From NCBI RefSeq assembly GCF_001641085.1, contig NZ_LXIE01000001.1, positions 1 through 64,000 of the forward strand: 64,000 nt of DNA, read 5' to 3'. The translations under genes and the position numbers were made by a program. The DNA comes from Aequorivita soesokkakensis. Lineage in GTDB: Bacteria; Bacteroidota; Bacteroidia; Flavobacteriales; Flavobacteriaceae. Shown piece by piece: positions 8,455 through 17,731 of the stretch (positions are counted from its first letter, which is position 1; the number at the start of each line of letters is the position of its first letter). The notes under the pieces are model-generated. The model made no database searches. It was given only the letters and a program-made list of their open reading frames with translations, and was not told the DNA's origin.

Positions 8455-8988
8455 TTACCGAAATAGGTCTTTTAATTGCTGCCAAAACGATCTTTTTTGA
8501 AAAAGTTCTTCTTCATAAGATTTTAAATCGTTCTGCCTCATTTGGCTAAATATCTTGGCGCGGATTAAATAAACGAAGGGTACCAATACCATCATTATGG
8601 GGATTACGTAAATTATTTCAACTTCATCAGCATTTAAGTTTTGTTTTAAAATGTTGAAAAGCTGAAAAACATACATGGATAAAGGAACTAATATTATCCA
8701 ATGCCACCAATGTTTACAGGTAAAAAACCAGATAAGCAATAGAATTACAGGAATAACCTTGCCCATTAAAAACCAGGCATATTGATATAAAGAAAGATAT
8801 TTGGTTGTAAATGTAAAATAAGAAGTTTCCCAAACTTGTGTGTTGCTTGGGAAACTCTCATAAGCGTAATATATAAAAGGGGTGCAAGCCATTATAAAAA
8901 CAATGATGCCTCCCTGTATAAGGCTTTTCTTATCCGGCTGGCGGAACTGAAACCGTTCTAACGTCGATTTGTTGCGGGGTTTGTTCAT
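8455..8988 (-). CDS. Four-helix inner-membrane protein, copy A
   Basis: This 177-residue protein has four predicted membrane helices (about 25-42, 70-90, 95-112 and 125-142). Its C-terminal tail ends KSYEEELFQKRSFWQQLKDLF and probably forms a cytoplasmic helix. The ATG at 8988 lies inside the short lipoprotein-like ORF at 8930-9070 and in a different frame, giving a 59-base overlap. It is a clear paralogue of the protein at 9429-9941: shared KHWW motif, shared AFQLFN/VFQLFN and the same tail. An extended TTG start at 9018 is possible but less likely. Function unknown. Confidence 0.7.
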   Translation of the reverse strand: MNKPRNKSTLERFQFRQPDKKSLIQGGIIVFIMACTPFIYYAYESFPSNTQVWETSYFTFTTKYLSLYQYAWFLMGKVIPVILLLIWFFTCKHWWHWIILVPLSMYVFQLFNILKQNLNADEVEIIYVIPIMMVLVPFVYLIRAKIFSQMRQNDLKSYEEELFQKRSFWQQLKDLFR

Positions 8989-9070
8989 CTTGGATTCCTT
9001 CTGGGGTACAAGAAGCAAAAAGTCCTACGGCAAAAATAGCGGCTACGATAATCAATTTTAGGTTTTTCAT
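8930..9070 (-). CDS. 46-residue lipoprotein-like peptide, copy A
   Basis: This is a short ORF with a lysine start, a hydrophobic core and a cysteine at residue 21 in LFASC. That is close to a lipobox, with F at -3. After the cysteine come TPEGIQDEQTPQQI and a proline-rich end, PPAG. The promoter box TAAGTTTG lies 32 bases upstream. Its final 59 bases are also read in another frame as the start of the membrane protein. The paralogous copy at 9883-10023 has the same length and the same overlap, which supports it as a real gene. The mature lipopeptide would be only about 26 residues. Confidence 0.6.
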   Translation of the reverse strand: MKNLKLIIVAAIFAVGLFASCTPEGIQDEQTPQQIDVRTVSVPPAG

Positions 9071-9428
9071 AATAATAAGTTTTTGTGAGGTTAATATGGG
9101 TCAAACTTACATGCAAAAAACTTAAGTATAATAATTATGTTAATTGTACCTTTACAGGTTATAATGCAAATAAATACTTTAAAATACTCTTTTAGTGTGG
9201 CTTTAAAGTTAATATTTTAACATTGCTGCAAAACCTGTATTTTTTATTTCATATAGCCAGTATTATTAATGTTAAAGACTTCTCCTCTTTTTTGGTTTTT
9301 TAATTGTTTTGGGGACTTATTTTTTTAAAAACAAAAGCCTATATTTTACACTGTAGATGTAAAAATACTTCTGAATTTTTGACGGACTAATGTACGTATT
9401 TAATTTTAAATTATAGGGAAGGGAATAT
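9071..9428. other. Intergenic region between the two paralogous pairs
   Basis: About 360 AT-rich bases. It holds the promoter of pair A (-7 box at 9102-9109, minus strand). No convincing terminator, RNA gene or coding sequence is seen. A 63-codon frame at 9317-9508 overlaps copy B and has no coding character. Confidence 0.6.
9102..9109 (-). promoter_or_regulatory. -7 box of pair A
   Basis: On the minus strand this reads TAAGTTTG. The leader between it and the ATG at 9070 carries AACCTCACAAAAACTTAT, which is almost identical to that of pair B, so the promoter and leader were duplicated along with the genes. Confidence 0.5.
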
Positions 9429-9941
9429 TTAGAAAAGATCTTTGATTTGTTGCCAGAAGTTTTTTTGTGTCCCCAGTTCCTCTTCAAAGCTTTTAAGATC
9501 CTTGCCAATTAACTTGTTTGAAAGCTTGGCTTTTATTAGATATACTAACGGTATAATAACCAGCATAATTGGGAAAAGCCACCATATTTCAACTTCATCG
9601 GTAATGTGTACATCATCGTTAATTACATTAAAAAGTTGAAATGCAAACATCCCTGTAGGAATCAAGATTACGTGGTACCACCAATGTTTGCAAGTTATAA
9701 ACCAGATAACTAAAAGAAGCAATGGTACAAACTTCCCCATCATTGTCCATACGGAGACCTGTACCTTTTGATACCAATCAGCATCGTATGTAAATAAAAA
9801 AGTTTCCCACGTTTTGTCTTGTGGAAAACTTTCATATGAATAAAAAATATAGGGTGTTGCTGCTATTATTAGCGCAATAATACTACCCGTGACTAGGGAT
9901 GATGATGTCGCTTTTCTTGATTTGTTGGGGTGATTGCTCAT
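9429..9941 (-). CDS. Four-helix inner-membrane protein, copy B
   Basis: This 170-residue paralogue of the protein at 8455-8988 has the same four-helix layout, the CKHWW motif and the tail KSFEEELGTQKNFWQQIKDLF. The ATG at 9941 is embedded in the short lipoprotein-like ORF at 9883-10023 in a different frame, again with a 59-base overlap. The N-terminal 20 residues differ strongly from copy A, while the membrane core is well kept. This fits weaker selection on the overlapped segment in this frame. Function unknown. Confidence 0.7.
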   Translation of the reverse strand: MSNHPNKSRKATSSSLVTGSIIALIIAATPYIFYSYESFPQDKTWETFLFTYDADWYQKVQVSVWTMMGKFVPLLLLVIWFITCKHWWYHVILIPTGMFAFQLFNVINDDVHITDEVEIWWLFPIMLVIIPLVYLIKAKLSNKLIGKDLKSFEEELGTQKNFWQQIKDLF

Positions 9942-10023
9942 CTTGGATGCTTTCTGGGGTGCAAGAAGCAAAGGTTCCTAGTGAAAAAATTGCTACGATA
10001 ATAAAGTACTTTACAGTTTTCAT
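9883..10023 (-). CDS. 46-residue lipoprotein-like peptide, copy B
   Basis: This ORF has the same size and architecture as copy A: hydrophobic leader, C21 in TFASC, then TPESIQDEQSPQQI, ending in PSHG. The region around the cysteine and the DEQ-PQQI segment is kept between the copies, and the last 10 residues vary. Its end overlaps the membrane-protein start by 59 bases. It is probably an outer- or inner-membrane lipopeptide, but it could also be a leader whose translation opens the downstream start. Confidence 0.6.
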   Translation of the reverse strand: MKTVKYFIIVAIFSLGTFASCTPESIQDEQSPQQIKKSDIIIPSHG

Positions 10024-10053
10024 AATATATAAGTTTTTGTGAGGTTAATAGTT

Positions 10054-10061
10054 CAAACTTA
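10054..10061 (-). promoter_or_regulatory. -7 box of pair B
   Basis: On the minus strand this is TAAGTTTG, identical to the box of pair A and at nearly the same distance from the start codon. Confidence 0.5.
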
Positions 10062-10204
10062 ATATGAAAATAAAAAAGCACATTAATTATTTTTAACATA
10101 TATTTACTAGTTTTTTTGAAAATAGATTCCCTGCTCTATAATTTTTGCGATTTGGGGCAAACGATTAAAAAGTACTAATAAGCATATATTTTTTCGTTAC
10201 AACT

Positions 10205-10618
10205 TTATTTCACTGGCATTAGTTTTAAGGTTCTACTTCCGTTTTTATTTTTTGTAATGTATATATTATCTGTGTTGTCTGGCAAAAGCTTATCAATTTT
10301 CTCTGGCCATTCTATAAGATTATAATTTCCACTGTAAAGATAATCTTCAACCCCAATGTCATAAGCCTCTGAAATGCCTTCGATTCTATAAAAGTCAAAG
10401 TGGTATATTACGTTTTGTGGGGTATGATATTCATTCACAATTGAAAATGAAGGGCTGCTTGATATTTCATCAACGCCTAGTTGTTTGACAATCTCCTTAA
10501 TCAACGTAGTTTTTCCAACCCCCATATCGCCATAGAAAAGCAATATTTTTGAGGCTGTTGAGGCTAAGATTTGTTCAGCAACTTTGGAAATTTCGATTTG
10601 GGTATATGTAAGTTCCAT
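10205..10618 (-). CDS. tsaE: tRNA t6A biosynthesis ATPase TsaE
   Basis: This 137-residue P-loop protein is the energising partner of TsaB and TsaD in making N6-threonylcarbamoyladenosine at position 37 of ANN-decoding tRNAs. The Walker A motif is GDMGVGKTT (30-38). Other family segments are SSPSFSIVNEY, the HFDFYRI motif and LIEWPEKI near the C-terminus. It lies 86 bases downstream of porX on the same strand. Confidence 0.92.
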   Translation of the reverse strand: MELTYTQIEISKVAEQILASTASKILLFYGDMGVGKTTLIKEIVKQLGVDEISSSPSFSIVNEYHTPQNVIYHFDFYRIEGISEAYDIGVEDYLYSGNYNLIEWPEKIDKLLPDNTDNIYITKNKNGSRTLKLMPVK

Positions 10619-10704
10619 TGTAAAAACGGAACGAATATAGAAAATTTATCATTCAAAACCGAAATTATCTATCAAATCTCTAATATTCAGAGTTTTTAAA
10701 TGAA

Positions 10705-12255
10705 TTATCTCGGCACTAATACTGAAAATGGAATAATCATTTCTTCCAAAGAAACTCCTCCATGCTGATATGTATTTCTATAATAACTTACATAATGGTT
10801 GTAATTATTTGGATAGGCAAAAAAGTAATCGCCTTTGGCAAAAATAAAGGAGCTGCTCATGTTTATTGTAGGTAAATTGATAGCTTTTGGGTCCTTGGCG
10901 GCAAGCACTTCTTTATCTTCATAGGTCAAACTTTTTCCAGTCTTGTATCTTAAATTAAGACTGGTGTTTTTATCGCCTATCACTTTTGAAGGATTTTTCA
11001 CATTAATGGTTCCATGGTCTGTTGTTATTATCAATTTGAAACCCAATCGTGCTGCTTGTTGAATAATTTCAAGCAATGGTGAATTTTTGAACCAACTCTG
11101 TGTTAATGATCTATATGATTTGTCGTTTGAAGCGAGTTCTTTAATCACCTCCATCTCTGTTTTAGAGTGGGAAAGCATATCCACGAAATTATAAACCACC
11201 ACCGTTAAGTCTTCATCTTTATGGCTTCTAAAGTTTTCTACAAGTTTTTTTCCTTGTTTCAAACTTGAAATTTTATGATAACTCCAATTCAAATTTAAAC
11301 CTAAACGTTTCAGCTGTGCGGCAAGAAACTCTTCCTCTTTCATATTTTTCCCGCCATCCTCAGTATCGTTCAGCCATAAATCTGGATGCAGTTTTTCCAT
11401 CTCGCTGGGCATCAATCCTGAAAAAATGGCATTTCGCGCATACTGTGTGGCCGTGGGCAGAATGCTGCAGAAAAGTTCTTCCGAAGTCTTTTTATAAATA
11501 TTTGCAACCGTTGGCTCAAAGGCTTTCCATTGGTCAAACCTCAAATTATCAACAACTACCAATAATGTTGGCACACCCTGCTGTAATTGGGGCTGTATTT
11601 TTTCGCGAAAAAGCGTATGGGACATGGTAGGCGCGTCACTTGGGTCACTGAACCATTTTGGATAATTTTTATCAATAAACTTACAAAACTGGCTGTTGGC
11701 TTCTGTTTTCTGTGACTCCAATATCTCAAACATTCCGGAATCTTCAATGTTTTCAAGCTCCAATTCCCAATAAATCAGTTTCTGATAAAGGTCTTTCCAT
11801 TCCTCAAAACTGTTCACCATAGAAAGATCCATCGCTATCTTTCTAAATTCCTGCTGATAGTTTGAAGTGGTTTTTTCTGAAACCAACCTGCTATGGTCCA
11901 GATTTTTCTTTAGACTAAGTAGAATTTGGTTTGGGTTTACAGGCTTTATAAGGTAATCGGCTATTTTAGAACCAATGGCTTCCTCCATTATATATTCCTC
12001 TTCACTTTTAGTTATCATCACTACGGGAATGGAAGCTTGTTGCTCCTTTATTTCCGCAAGGGTTTCAAGTCCGGTAAGACCTGGCATATTTTCGTCTAAA
12101 AAAACGATATCAAAAGTTTCTTTTTTTATTTCTTCCAATGCCTCTGTACCGCTCTGTGCCGTAGTTACTTTGTAGTTTTTATTTTCAAGGAAAAGAATGT
12201 GTGGTTTAAGCAAATCTATCTCATCATCTACCCATAGTACTTTTATGTCGCTCAT
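10705..12255 (-). CDS. porX: PorX-type response regulator with PglZ domain
   Basis: This 516-residue protein has an N-terminal receiver domain with acidic pocket D10-D11, phosphoacceptor D54 and the conserved lysine in YLIKPVNP. A linker is followed by a C-terminal PglZ (alkaline-phosphatase-fold) domain with VVVDNLRFDQWKAFEP, an AIFSGLMPSEM segment and ITTDHGTI. In Bacteroidota, PorX together with the sensor PorY controls genes of the type IX secretion system, and the PglZ domain has nucleotide phosphodiesterase activity. PorY is not in this window. A type IX-sorted protein is encoded at 41425-42438. Confidence 0.9.
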   Translation of the reverse strand: MSDIKVLWVDDEIDLLKPHILFLENKNYKVTTAQSGTEALEEIKKETFDIVFLDENMPGLTGLETLAEIKEQQASIPVVMITKSEEEYIMEEAIGSKIADYLIKPVNPNQILLSLKKNLDHSRLVSEKTTSNYQQEFRKIAMDLSMVNSFEEWKDLYQKLIYWELELENIEDSGMFEILESQKTEANSQFCKFIDKNYPKWFSDPSDAPTMSHTLFREKIQPQLQQGVPTLLVVVDNLRFDQWKAFEPTVANIYKKTSEELFCSILPTATQYARNAIFSGLMPSEMEKLHPDLWLNDTEDGGKNMKEEEFLAAQLKRLGLNLNWSYHKISSLKQGKKLVENFRSHKDEDLTVVVYNFVDMLSHSKTEMEVIKELASNDKSYRSLTQSWFKNSPLLEIIQQAARLGFKLIITTDHGTINVKNPSKVIGDKNTSLNLRYKTGKSLTYEDKEVLAAKDPKAINLPTINMSSSFIFAKGDYFFAYPNNYNHYVSYYRNTYQHGGVSLEEMIIPFSVLVPR

Positions 12256-12273
12256 ATATGTATATTTGTTGTT

Positions 12274-12301
12274 ATACTCCGAAGCCTCGGCAAAGGAGTA
12301 T
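12274..12301. repeat. Hairpin between porX and the HD gene
   Basis: ATACTCC (12274-12280) pairs with GGAGTAT (12295-12301), with an inner GCC/GGC pair. There is no T run, so it is not a standard terminator. It lies between two divergent genes. Confidence 0.4.
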
Positions 12302-12410
12302 CGTTAAATTCAATTTGTAAATAATTCTACGTTGTTCCGAAGAATTTTCTTCAAAAATAGGCTTGAATTATTTCAAAAAATTTTTGAAGCTATTAATTTA
12401 AAGTTAAAGT

Positions 12411-13655
12411 TTGAAAACCCTTTCCAAGCTCAAGATCATTAACGATCCCATCTATGGTTTTATTACCATACCCAGCAAGCTGGTTTTTGATTTGATGGAG
12501 CATAAATATTTTCAAAGACTCCGCCGCATTTCGCAGATGGGCTTTTCATATATTGTTTATCCAGGGGCGCACCACACACGTTTTCATCATGCACTTGGCG
12601 CGATGTTTTTAATGCAAAAAGCCGTGCAAGCGCTTCATTCAAAAGGGGTGGTGATTTCTGAAAAGGAAGAAGAAGCGCTTTATATTGCCATTCTTTTGCA
12701 TGATATTGGGCACGGTCCCTTTTCACATGCCATGGAAAATAGCATAGTTCAAAACGTAAGCCATGAGCAGATTTCCCTGCTTTTTATGGAGGCTCTAAAC
12801 GAAAAGTTTAACAAGCAATTAACGCTTGCCATAAAGATTTTTAGGGACGAACACCCCCGAAAATTTTTACATCAATTGGTTTCAGGCCAATTGGATATGG
12901 ATCGTTTGGATTATTTAAAACGTGACAGTTTTTATACAGGCGTTCCCGAAGGCACTGTAAACGCGCAACGTTTGATCGCAATGCTTAATGTGAAAAATGA
13001 CGGATTGGTTGTAGAGGAAAAAGGAATCTATTCGGTTGAAAATTTTCTTGTTGCACGACGGTTGATGTACTGGCAAGTATATCTTCACAAAACAGGAATT
13101 GTAGCGGAACAGCTTTTGGTGCGTGTGCTGAAACGCGCAAAACAACTTTCCGAAAAAGGCATTGAGCTTCCCGCCAGTGATGGCCTGCGTTTTTTTCTTA
13201 ATCATAATATTAATATTGAAAATTTTTCAGAAGAAGTGCTTGACACCTTTTCAAAATTGGATGATTATGATATTATTTCAGCAATGAAAATGTGGGTTGG
13301 CAATAAAGATTTTGTATTGAAAAATCTTTCCAAAATGCTACTAAATAGAGATTTATTGAAAGTAAAAGTTAAAACAAAGCCTTTTCCAATTCAAAAAATA
13401 AAAGAAGAAAGGGCTAAATTGGTTGAAAAGTTCAACATTTCTGAAGAAGAAGCTTCCTATTTTGTTTTCACGGGAAAGCTTGAAAACCAAGCCTATAGTA
13501 TGGAAAAGGATACTATAAACTTGCTGAAGAAAAACGGAAATATAATAGATGTGGCAAAGGCGAGCGACCAACTGAATTTAGAGGCACTTTCAAAATCTGT
13601 TGTGAAATACTACCTGTGCTATCCAAAAAACAATAAGGATAGCTATCGAGGCTAA
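12411..13655 (+). CDS. HD-domain phosphohydrolase
   Basis: This 414-residue protein has a metal-dependent HD domain: H59-H60 in TRFHHALGA, the HD pair 97-98 in ILLHDIGHGPFSH, and the aspartate in QLDMDRLDYLKRDS. It belongs to the group related to dGTPase/SAMHD1-like hydrolases, but the nucleotide substrate is unknown. The start appears to be a TTG: translation from it gives the family-like KLKIINDPIYGFI, and the next ATG would remove that part. The gene is divergent from porX and is followed by the lipid A genes. Confidence 0.85.
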   Translation: MKTLSKLKIINDPIYGFITIPSKLVFDLMEHKYFQRLRRISQMGFSYIVYPGAHHTRFHHALGAMFLMQKAVQALHSKGVVISEKEEEALYIAILLHDIGHGPFSHAMENSIVQNVSHEQISLLFMEALNEKFNKQLTLAIKIFRDEHPRKFLHQLVSGQLDMDRLDYLKRDSFYTGVPEGTVNAQRLIAMLNVKNDGLVVEEKGIYSVENFLVARRLMYWQVYLHKTGIVAEQLLVRVLKRAKQLSEKGIELPASDGLRFFLNHNINIENFSEEVLDTFSKLDDYDIISAMKMWVGNKDFVLKNLSKMLLNRDLLKVKVKTKPFPIQKIKEERAKLVEKFNISEEEASYFVFTGKLENQAYSMEKDTINLLKKNGNIIDVAKASDQLNLEALSKSVVKYYLCYPKNNKDSYRG

Positions 13656-13667
13656 ATCCTTTTTTTC

Positions 13668-13675
13668 TATTTTTG
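13668..13675 (+). promoter_or_regulatory. -7 box upstream of lpxD
   Basis: TATTTTTG fits TAnnTTTG. An ATG only five bases later (13681) opens a 32-codon frame ending in an ATGA overlap with lpxD. The mRNA may therefore begin almost at that ATG. Confidence 0.4.
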
Positions 13676-13775
13676 CAAGAATGAAAACTTACGACCGAAA
13701 TCTACTTCTTTTAAAAAACACTCTTTTATGGTCGTCCATAATCTGTAGTTCGGTTAAAAAAAATCTACGCACCAA

Positions 13776-14801
13776 ATGAAATTTACAGCAGCTCAAATAG
13801 CAGGAATTCTGAACGGTACCGTAGATGGTGATGAAAATATAGCAGTTTCCAAACTCGCAAAAATTGAAGAGGGCAGCAAAGGCAGCTTAACCTTTCTTGC
13901 CAATCCAAAATACACTCATTATATATATTCCACCCAAGCTTCAATAACTATAGTTAATAACGATTTTGTTGCTTCAAACGATTTATCCACCACGCTTATA
14001 AGGGTAGAAAATGCCTATAAGGCTTTTTCACAGTTATTGGAATATTATAATCAAGTAAAGATGAACAAGATGGGAATTGAAAATCCTGTTTTTATTTCAG
14101 AAAGTGCAAAGTATGGCGAAAATCTGTATTTAGGCGCTTTTTCATATATAGGTGAAAATGTAAAAATTGGCGATAACGTGAAAATTTATCCCAATGTATA
14201 TATTGGAGATAATGTCACCGTTGGAAGCAATACTACATTGTTTACTGGAGCCAAAATCTATTCTGAAACCATAATTGGTGAATCTTGTGTAATAAATAGT
14301 GGCGTTGTTATTGGCGCAGATGGTTTTGGCTTCACGCCAAATGAAAAAGGTGAATACCACAAAGTTCCACAAACGGGCAATGTAATCTTGGAAGATAATG
14401 TGGATGTTGGTCCAGGAACTACCATAGATAGGGCAACCTTAGGTTCCACCCTTATTAAGAAAGGCGTAAAATTGGACAATCAAATTCAGATAGCCCATAA
14501 TGTTACCATTGGCGAAAATACAGTGATCGCGGCCCAAACCGGTATTGCAGGTTCTACCAAAATAGGTAAAAATTGCATCATTGGCGGGCAAGTAGGAATT
14601 GCTGGACATATCACTATTGGAAACAATGTAAAAATCCAAGCCCAAAGCGGAATCGGAAGAAATGTTAAAGATGATGAAACGCTTCAAGGTTCTCCAGCGC
14701 TAAATTATGGTGATTTTAATAAAAGTTATGTATATTTTAAAAACCTTCCCAAAATAATGGACAGGTTTAATATAGTTGAAAAAAAGCTCGATAATGAATG
14801 A
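13776..14801 (+). CDS. lpxD: UDP-3-O-(3-hydroxyacyl)glucosamine N-acyltransferase
   Basis: This 341-residue enzyme transfers the second hydroxyacyl chain to the UDP-glucosamine intermediate of lipid A. The N-terminal uridine-binding domain (1-100) is followed by many hexapeptide repeats of a left-handed beta helix. The likely catalytic histidine lies in [15 protein letters not shown]-terminal helix ends the protein. It overlaps lpxC by eight bases and begins the block lpxD, lpxC-fabZ, lpxA, efp. Confidence 0.93.
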   Translation: MKFTAAQIAGILNGTVDGDENIAVSKLAKIEEGSKGSLTFLANPKYTHYIYSTQASITIVNNDFVASNDLSTTLIRVENAYKAFSQLLEYYNQVKMNKMGIENPVFISESAKYGENLYLGAFSYIGENVKIGDNVKIYPNVYIGDNVTVGSNTTLFTGAKIYSETIIGESCVINSGVVIGADGFGFTPNEKGEYHKVPQTGNVILEDNVDVGPGTTIDRATLGSTLIKKGVKLDNQIQIAHNVTIGENTVIAAQTGIAGSTKIGKNCIIGGQVGIAGHITIGNNVKIQAQSGIGRNVKDDETLQGSPALNYGDFNKSYVYFKNLPKIMDRFNIVEKKLDNE

Positions 14802-16200
14802 AAGTGTTGTAAAACAGCGCACCATTGGTAAGGAAATTTCTCTTACTGGAGTCGGTCTGCATACAGGCAAAGAGGTAACGATTACCTTTAAACCTGCCCC
14901 CGAAAATCACGGATATACTTTTGTGAGAATTGATTTGGAAGGTCACCCTGTAATTGAAGCAGATGCAAATTATGTGGTTAATACCCAGCGTGGCACCAAT
15001 TTGGAAAAACGCGGCGTAAAGATCCAAACATCTGAACACGTGCTTGCGGCATTGGTTGGTCTTGAAGTTGACAACTGTATTATGGAATTGAATGCTTCCG
15101 AACCGCCTATTATGGATGGATCTTCCAAATTTTTTGTGGAAGCTATTGAAAAAGCTGGAGTTGTGGAGCAAACCGCGCCAAGATCAGAATATGTGGTGAA
15201 GGAGGTTATTTCCTATTTAGATGAAGAAACCGGAAGCGAAATAATTGTAATGCCGGCCGATGAATATCAAGTCACCACTATGGTAGATTTTGGCACAAAG
15301 GTTTTGGGTACACAAAATGCTTCCCTAAAACATATTTCAGAATTCAAGGATGAAATTGCAAACGCTAGAACTTTCAGCTTTCTTCACGAAATAGAAATGT
15401 TGCTTGAACACGGTTTAATAAAAGGTGGAGATCTTAACAATGCAATAGTTTACGTAGATAAGGAACTTTCCCCAAGCACGATGGATAAGCTTCGCACTGC
15501 TTTCGGAAAAGACACCATCTCTGTGAAACCAAATGGAATTTTGGACAACCTCACGCTTCATTATCCCAATGAGGCTGCGCGCCACAAACTTTTGGACGTT
15601 GTAGGTGATTTGGCTCTTGTCGGTACTCGCATCCGCGGAAAAGTGATTGCTAATAAGCCGGGACATTTCGTAAACACGCAGTTTGCAAAAAAACTTTCAA
15701 AAATTATAAAACTTGAAAGTAGAAATAACATTCCAAAATTCGACATCAATAAACCACCTGTAAAAGATGTTAATCAAATAATGGCGATGCTTCCGCATAG
15801 ACCGCCTTTTTTATTGGTTGATAAAATCATGGAAATGACGGATACGGGCGTAGTTGGGCTGAAAAACGTAACTATGAATGAACCTTTCTTCGTTGGTCAT
15901 TTTCCGGGAGCACCAGTAATGCCAGGAGTTTTGATAGTTGAGGCGATGGCCCAGACAGGAGGGATTTTAGCATTGAGCACTGTTCCAGACCCTGAAAATT
16001 ATCTCACATTTTTTATGAAAATAAATAATGTGAAGTTTAAACAACAAGTAAATCCAGGTGATACCTTAATTTTTGTATTGGAATTAATATCCCCAATCCG
16101 CCGTGGAATTGTGCATATGCAAGGAAATGCATACGCAAATGATAAATTGGTAACCGAAGCTGAGCTAATGGCCCAAATGGTAAAAACAAAAAACTTATAA
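14794..16200 (+). CDS. lpxC-fabZ: Bifunctional LpxC deacetylase / FabZ dehydratase
   Basis: This is a 468-residue fusion typical of Bacteroidota. Residues 1 to about 300 are LpxC, the zinc-dependent UDP-3-O-acyl-GlcNAc deacetylase that commits to lipid A; ligand motifs are TSEHVLAAL and the later [18 protein letters not shown]. Residues from about 320 are FabZ, (3R)-hydroxyacyl-ACP dehydratase, with [11 protein letters not shown] and the active-site stretch [20 protein letters not shown]. Joining the two activities places one protein at the branch between phospholipid and lipid A synthesis. The ATG at 14794 is chosen over an in-frame TTG at 14776 because it gives a short overlap with lpxD. 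Confidence 0.94.
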   Translation: MNESVVKQRTIGKEISLTGVGLHTGKEVTITFKPAPENHGYTFVRIDLEGHPVIEADANYVVNTQRGTNLEKRGVKIQTSEHVLAALVGLEVDNCIMELNASEPPIMDGSSKFFVEAIEKAGVVEQTAPRSEYVVKEVISYLDEETGSEIIVMPADEYQVTTMVDFGTKVLGTQNASLKHISEFKDEIANARTFSFLHEIEMLLEHGLIKGGDLNNAIVYVDKELSPSTMDKLRTAFGKDTISVKPNGILDNLTLHYPNEAARHKLLDVVGDLALVGTRIRGKVIANKPGHFVNTQFAKKLSKIIKLESRNNIPKFDINKPPVKDVNQIMAMLPHRPPFLLVDKIMEMTDTGVVGLKNVTMNEPFFVGHFPGAPVMPGVLIVEAMAQTGGILALSTVPDPENYLTFFMKINNVKFKQQVNPGDTLIFVLELISPIRRGIVHMQGNAYANDKLVTEAELMAQMVKTKNL

Positions 16201-16289
16201 ATGAACCGAGCGTTTGTGAAAATCTGTTTTGAAAGGAATATGGTATTGCGCGAACACATTTCACCGATAAGAAATAATAAAAAAGAGAA

Positions 16290-17075
16290 ATGAACCAACC
16301 ACTTGCATACGTCCATCCGGGCGCGAAAATTGCCAAAAATGTTGTAATTGAGCCATTTACAACCATTCACAATAATGTTGTGATTGGTGAGGGAACTTGG
16401 ATTGGTAGCAATGTAACTATTATGGAAGGCGCACGAATCGGTAAAAATTGTAATATTTTTCCTGGCGCTGTTATTTCAGCAATTCCTCAGGATTTGAAAT
16501 TTAAGGATGAAGATACCACAGTTGAAATTGGGGATGGAACAACAATTAGAGAATATGTAACCATTAATCGGGGAACCATAGATCGTGGAAAAACCGTAGT
16601 TGGAAAAAACTGCTGGATAATGGCTTACTGCCACATTGCGCATGACTGTATCGTGGGGGACAATTGCATTTTTTCAAACAACAGTACACTTGCGGGCCAC
16701 ATTACTGTTGGTGACCACGTTGTTTTGGCGGGAATGACCGCTGTGCATCAATTCTGTATGATTGGAAACCACGCTTTTGTAACCGGCGGTTCTTTGGTGA
16801 GAAAAGACGTTCCGCCTTTCGTAAAAGCAGCACGCGAACCTCTTAGTTATGTGGGTATAAATAGTATAGGACTACGCAGAAGAGGTTTCAGTTCACAAAA
16901 AATTACTGAGATACAAAATATTTACAGGCTTCTCTATCAAAAGAATTACAATACTACCCAGGCTACCGAAATTATTGAAGCAGAAATGGAAGCCACCCCT
17001 GAACGCGATGAGATTCTTCAATTCATCAAAAATTCCAAACGCGGAATTATGAAAGGGTATTTCAATTCAAATTAA
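16290..17075 (+). CDS. lpxA: Acyl-ACP:UDP-N-acetylglucosamine O-acyltransferase
   Basis: This 261-residue LpxA makes the first acylation of lipid A synthesis. The left-handed beta helix is formed by hexapeptides from about residue 5 to 185. The catalytic histidine lies in CHIAHDC. A C-terminal helical domain follows, with GINSIGLRRRGFSSQKI. The 89-base gap after lpxC-fabZ holds a 30-codon frame (16201-16293) that overlaps the lpxA start as ATGA. Confidence 0.93.
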   Translation: MNQPLAYVHPGAKIAKNVVIEPFTTIHNNVVIGEGTWIGSNVTIMEGARIGKNCNIFPGAVISAIPQDLKFKDEDTTVEIGDGTTIREYVTINRGTIDRGKTVVGKNCWIMAYCHIAHDCIVGDNCIFSNNSTLAGHITVGDHVVLAGMTAVHQFCMIGNHAFVTGGSLVRKDVPPFVKAAREPLSYVGINSIGLRRRGFSSQKITEIQNIYRLLYQKNYNTTQATEIIEAEMEATPERDEILQFIKNSKRGIMKGYFNSN

Positions 17076-17112
17076 ACTATAAAAAAAAAACTATTAACTA
17101 CAAATAAATCTA

Positions 17113-17679
17113 ATGGCAACATCATCAGACATAAGAAAAGGGCTTTGCATCCGCTATAACAATGACATTTATAAAATTATTGAATTCCTTCACGTAAAAC
17201 CAGGAAAGGGTCCAGCTTTCGTACGAACCAAATTGAGAAGCGTTACCACTGGAAAAGTAATTGATAATACTTTTTCCGCAGGTCATAAAATTGACGATGT
17301 ACGCGTTGAAACCCATAAATTTCAATACCTCTACAATGAAGGAGAAACGTACCATTTTATGAATACTGACGATTATTCGCAAATTAGATTAATGAAAGAT
17401 ATTCTTGATACGCCAGAATTGATGAAGGAAGGTGAAATTGTTACAGTTTTAATCAATACAGAAGACAGCGCCCCGCTTTCTGTTGAAATGCCCGCACACG
17501 TTGTTTTACAGGTAACCTCCACAGAACCGGGCGTAAAAGGAAATACAGCTACAAATGCAACAAAGCCTGCAATTGTTGAAACAGGAGCAGAAATTAACGT
17601 TCCCCTTTTTATTAATGAAGGTGATAAAATCAGGATTGATACTGAAAAAGGTCAGTATCAGGAAAGAATGAAGGAATAA
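17113..17679 (+). CDS. efp: Translation elongation factor P
   Basis: EF-P (188 residues) relieves ribosome stalling at polyproline. The N-terminal KOW-like domain holds the loop HVKPGKGPAF, where the tip lysine is the usual modification site. Two OB-fold domains follow, ending in the signature VPLFINEGDKIRIDTEKGQY. It sits 37 bases after lpxA and is probably in the same transcript. Confidence 0.95.
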   Translation: MATSSDIRKGLCIRYNNDIYKIIEFLHVKPGKGPAFVRTKLRSVTTGKVIDNTFSAGHKIDDVRVETHKFQYLYNEGETYHFMNTDDYSQIRLMKDILDTPELMKEGEIVTVLINTEDSAPLSVEMPAHVVLQVTSTEPGVKGNTATNATKPAIVETGAEINVPLFINEGDKIRIDTEKGQYQERMKE

Positions 17680-17731
17680 TTAGAAAAATATTCTATTAGT
17701 ATAACAATCCAGTAATCTAATAACCTATAAT

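Noticed and set aside
9317-9508. 63-codon minus-strand frame MARILKALKRN overlapping the copy B membrane gene
   Set aside because: It overlaps a well-supported gene on the same strand in another frame, has no paralogue at copy A and no promoter, and its composition is that of AT-rich non-coding DNA.
14767-15171. 134-codon frame antisense to lpxC
   Set aside because: It lies fully opposite a conserved essential gene, has low-complexity aromatic/Asn composition, and is explained as a shadow of lpxC codon use.
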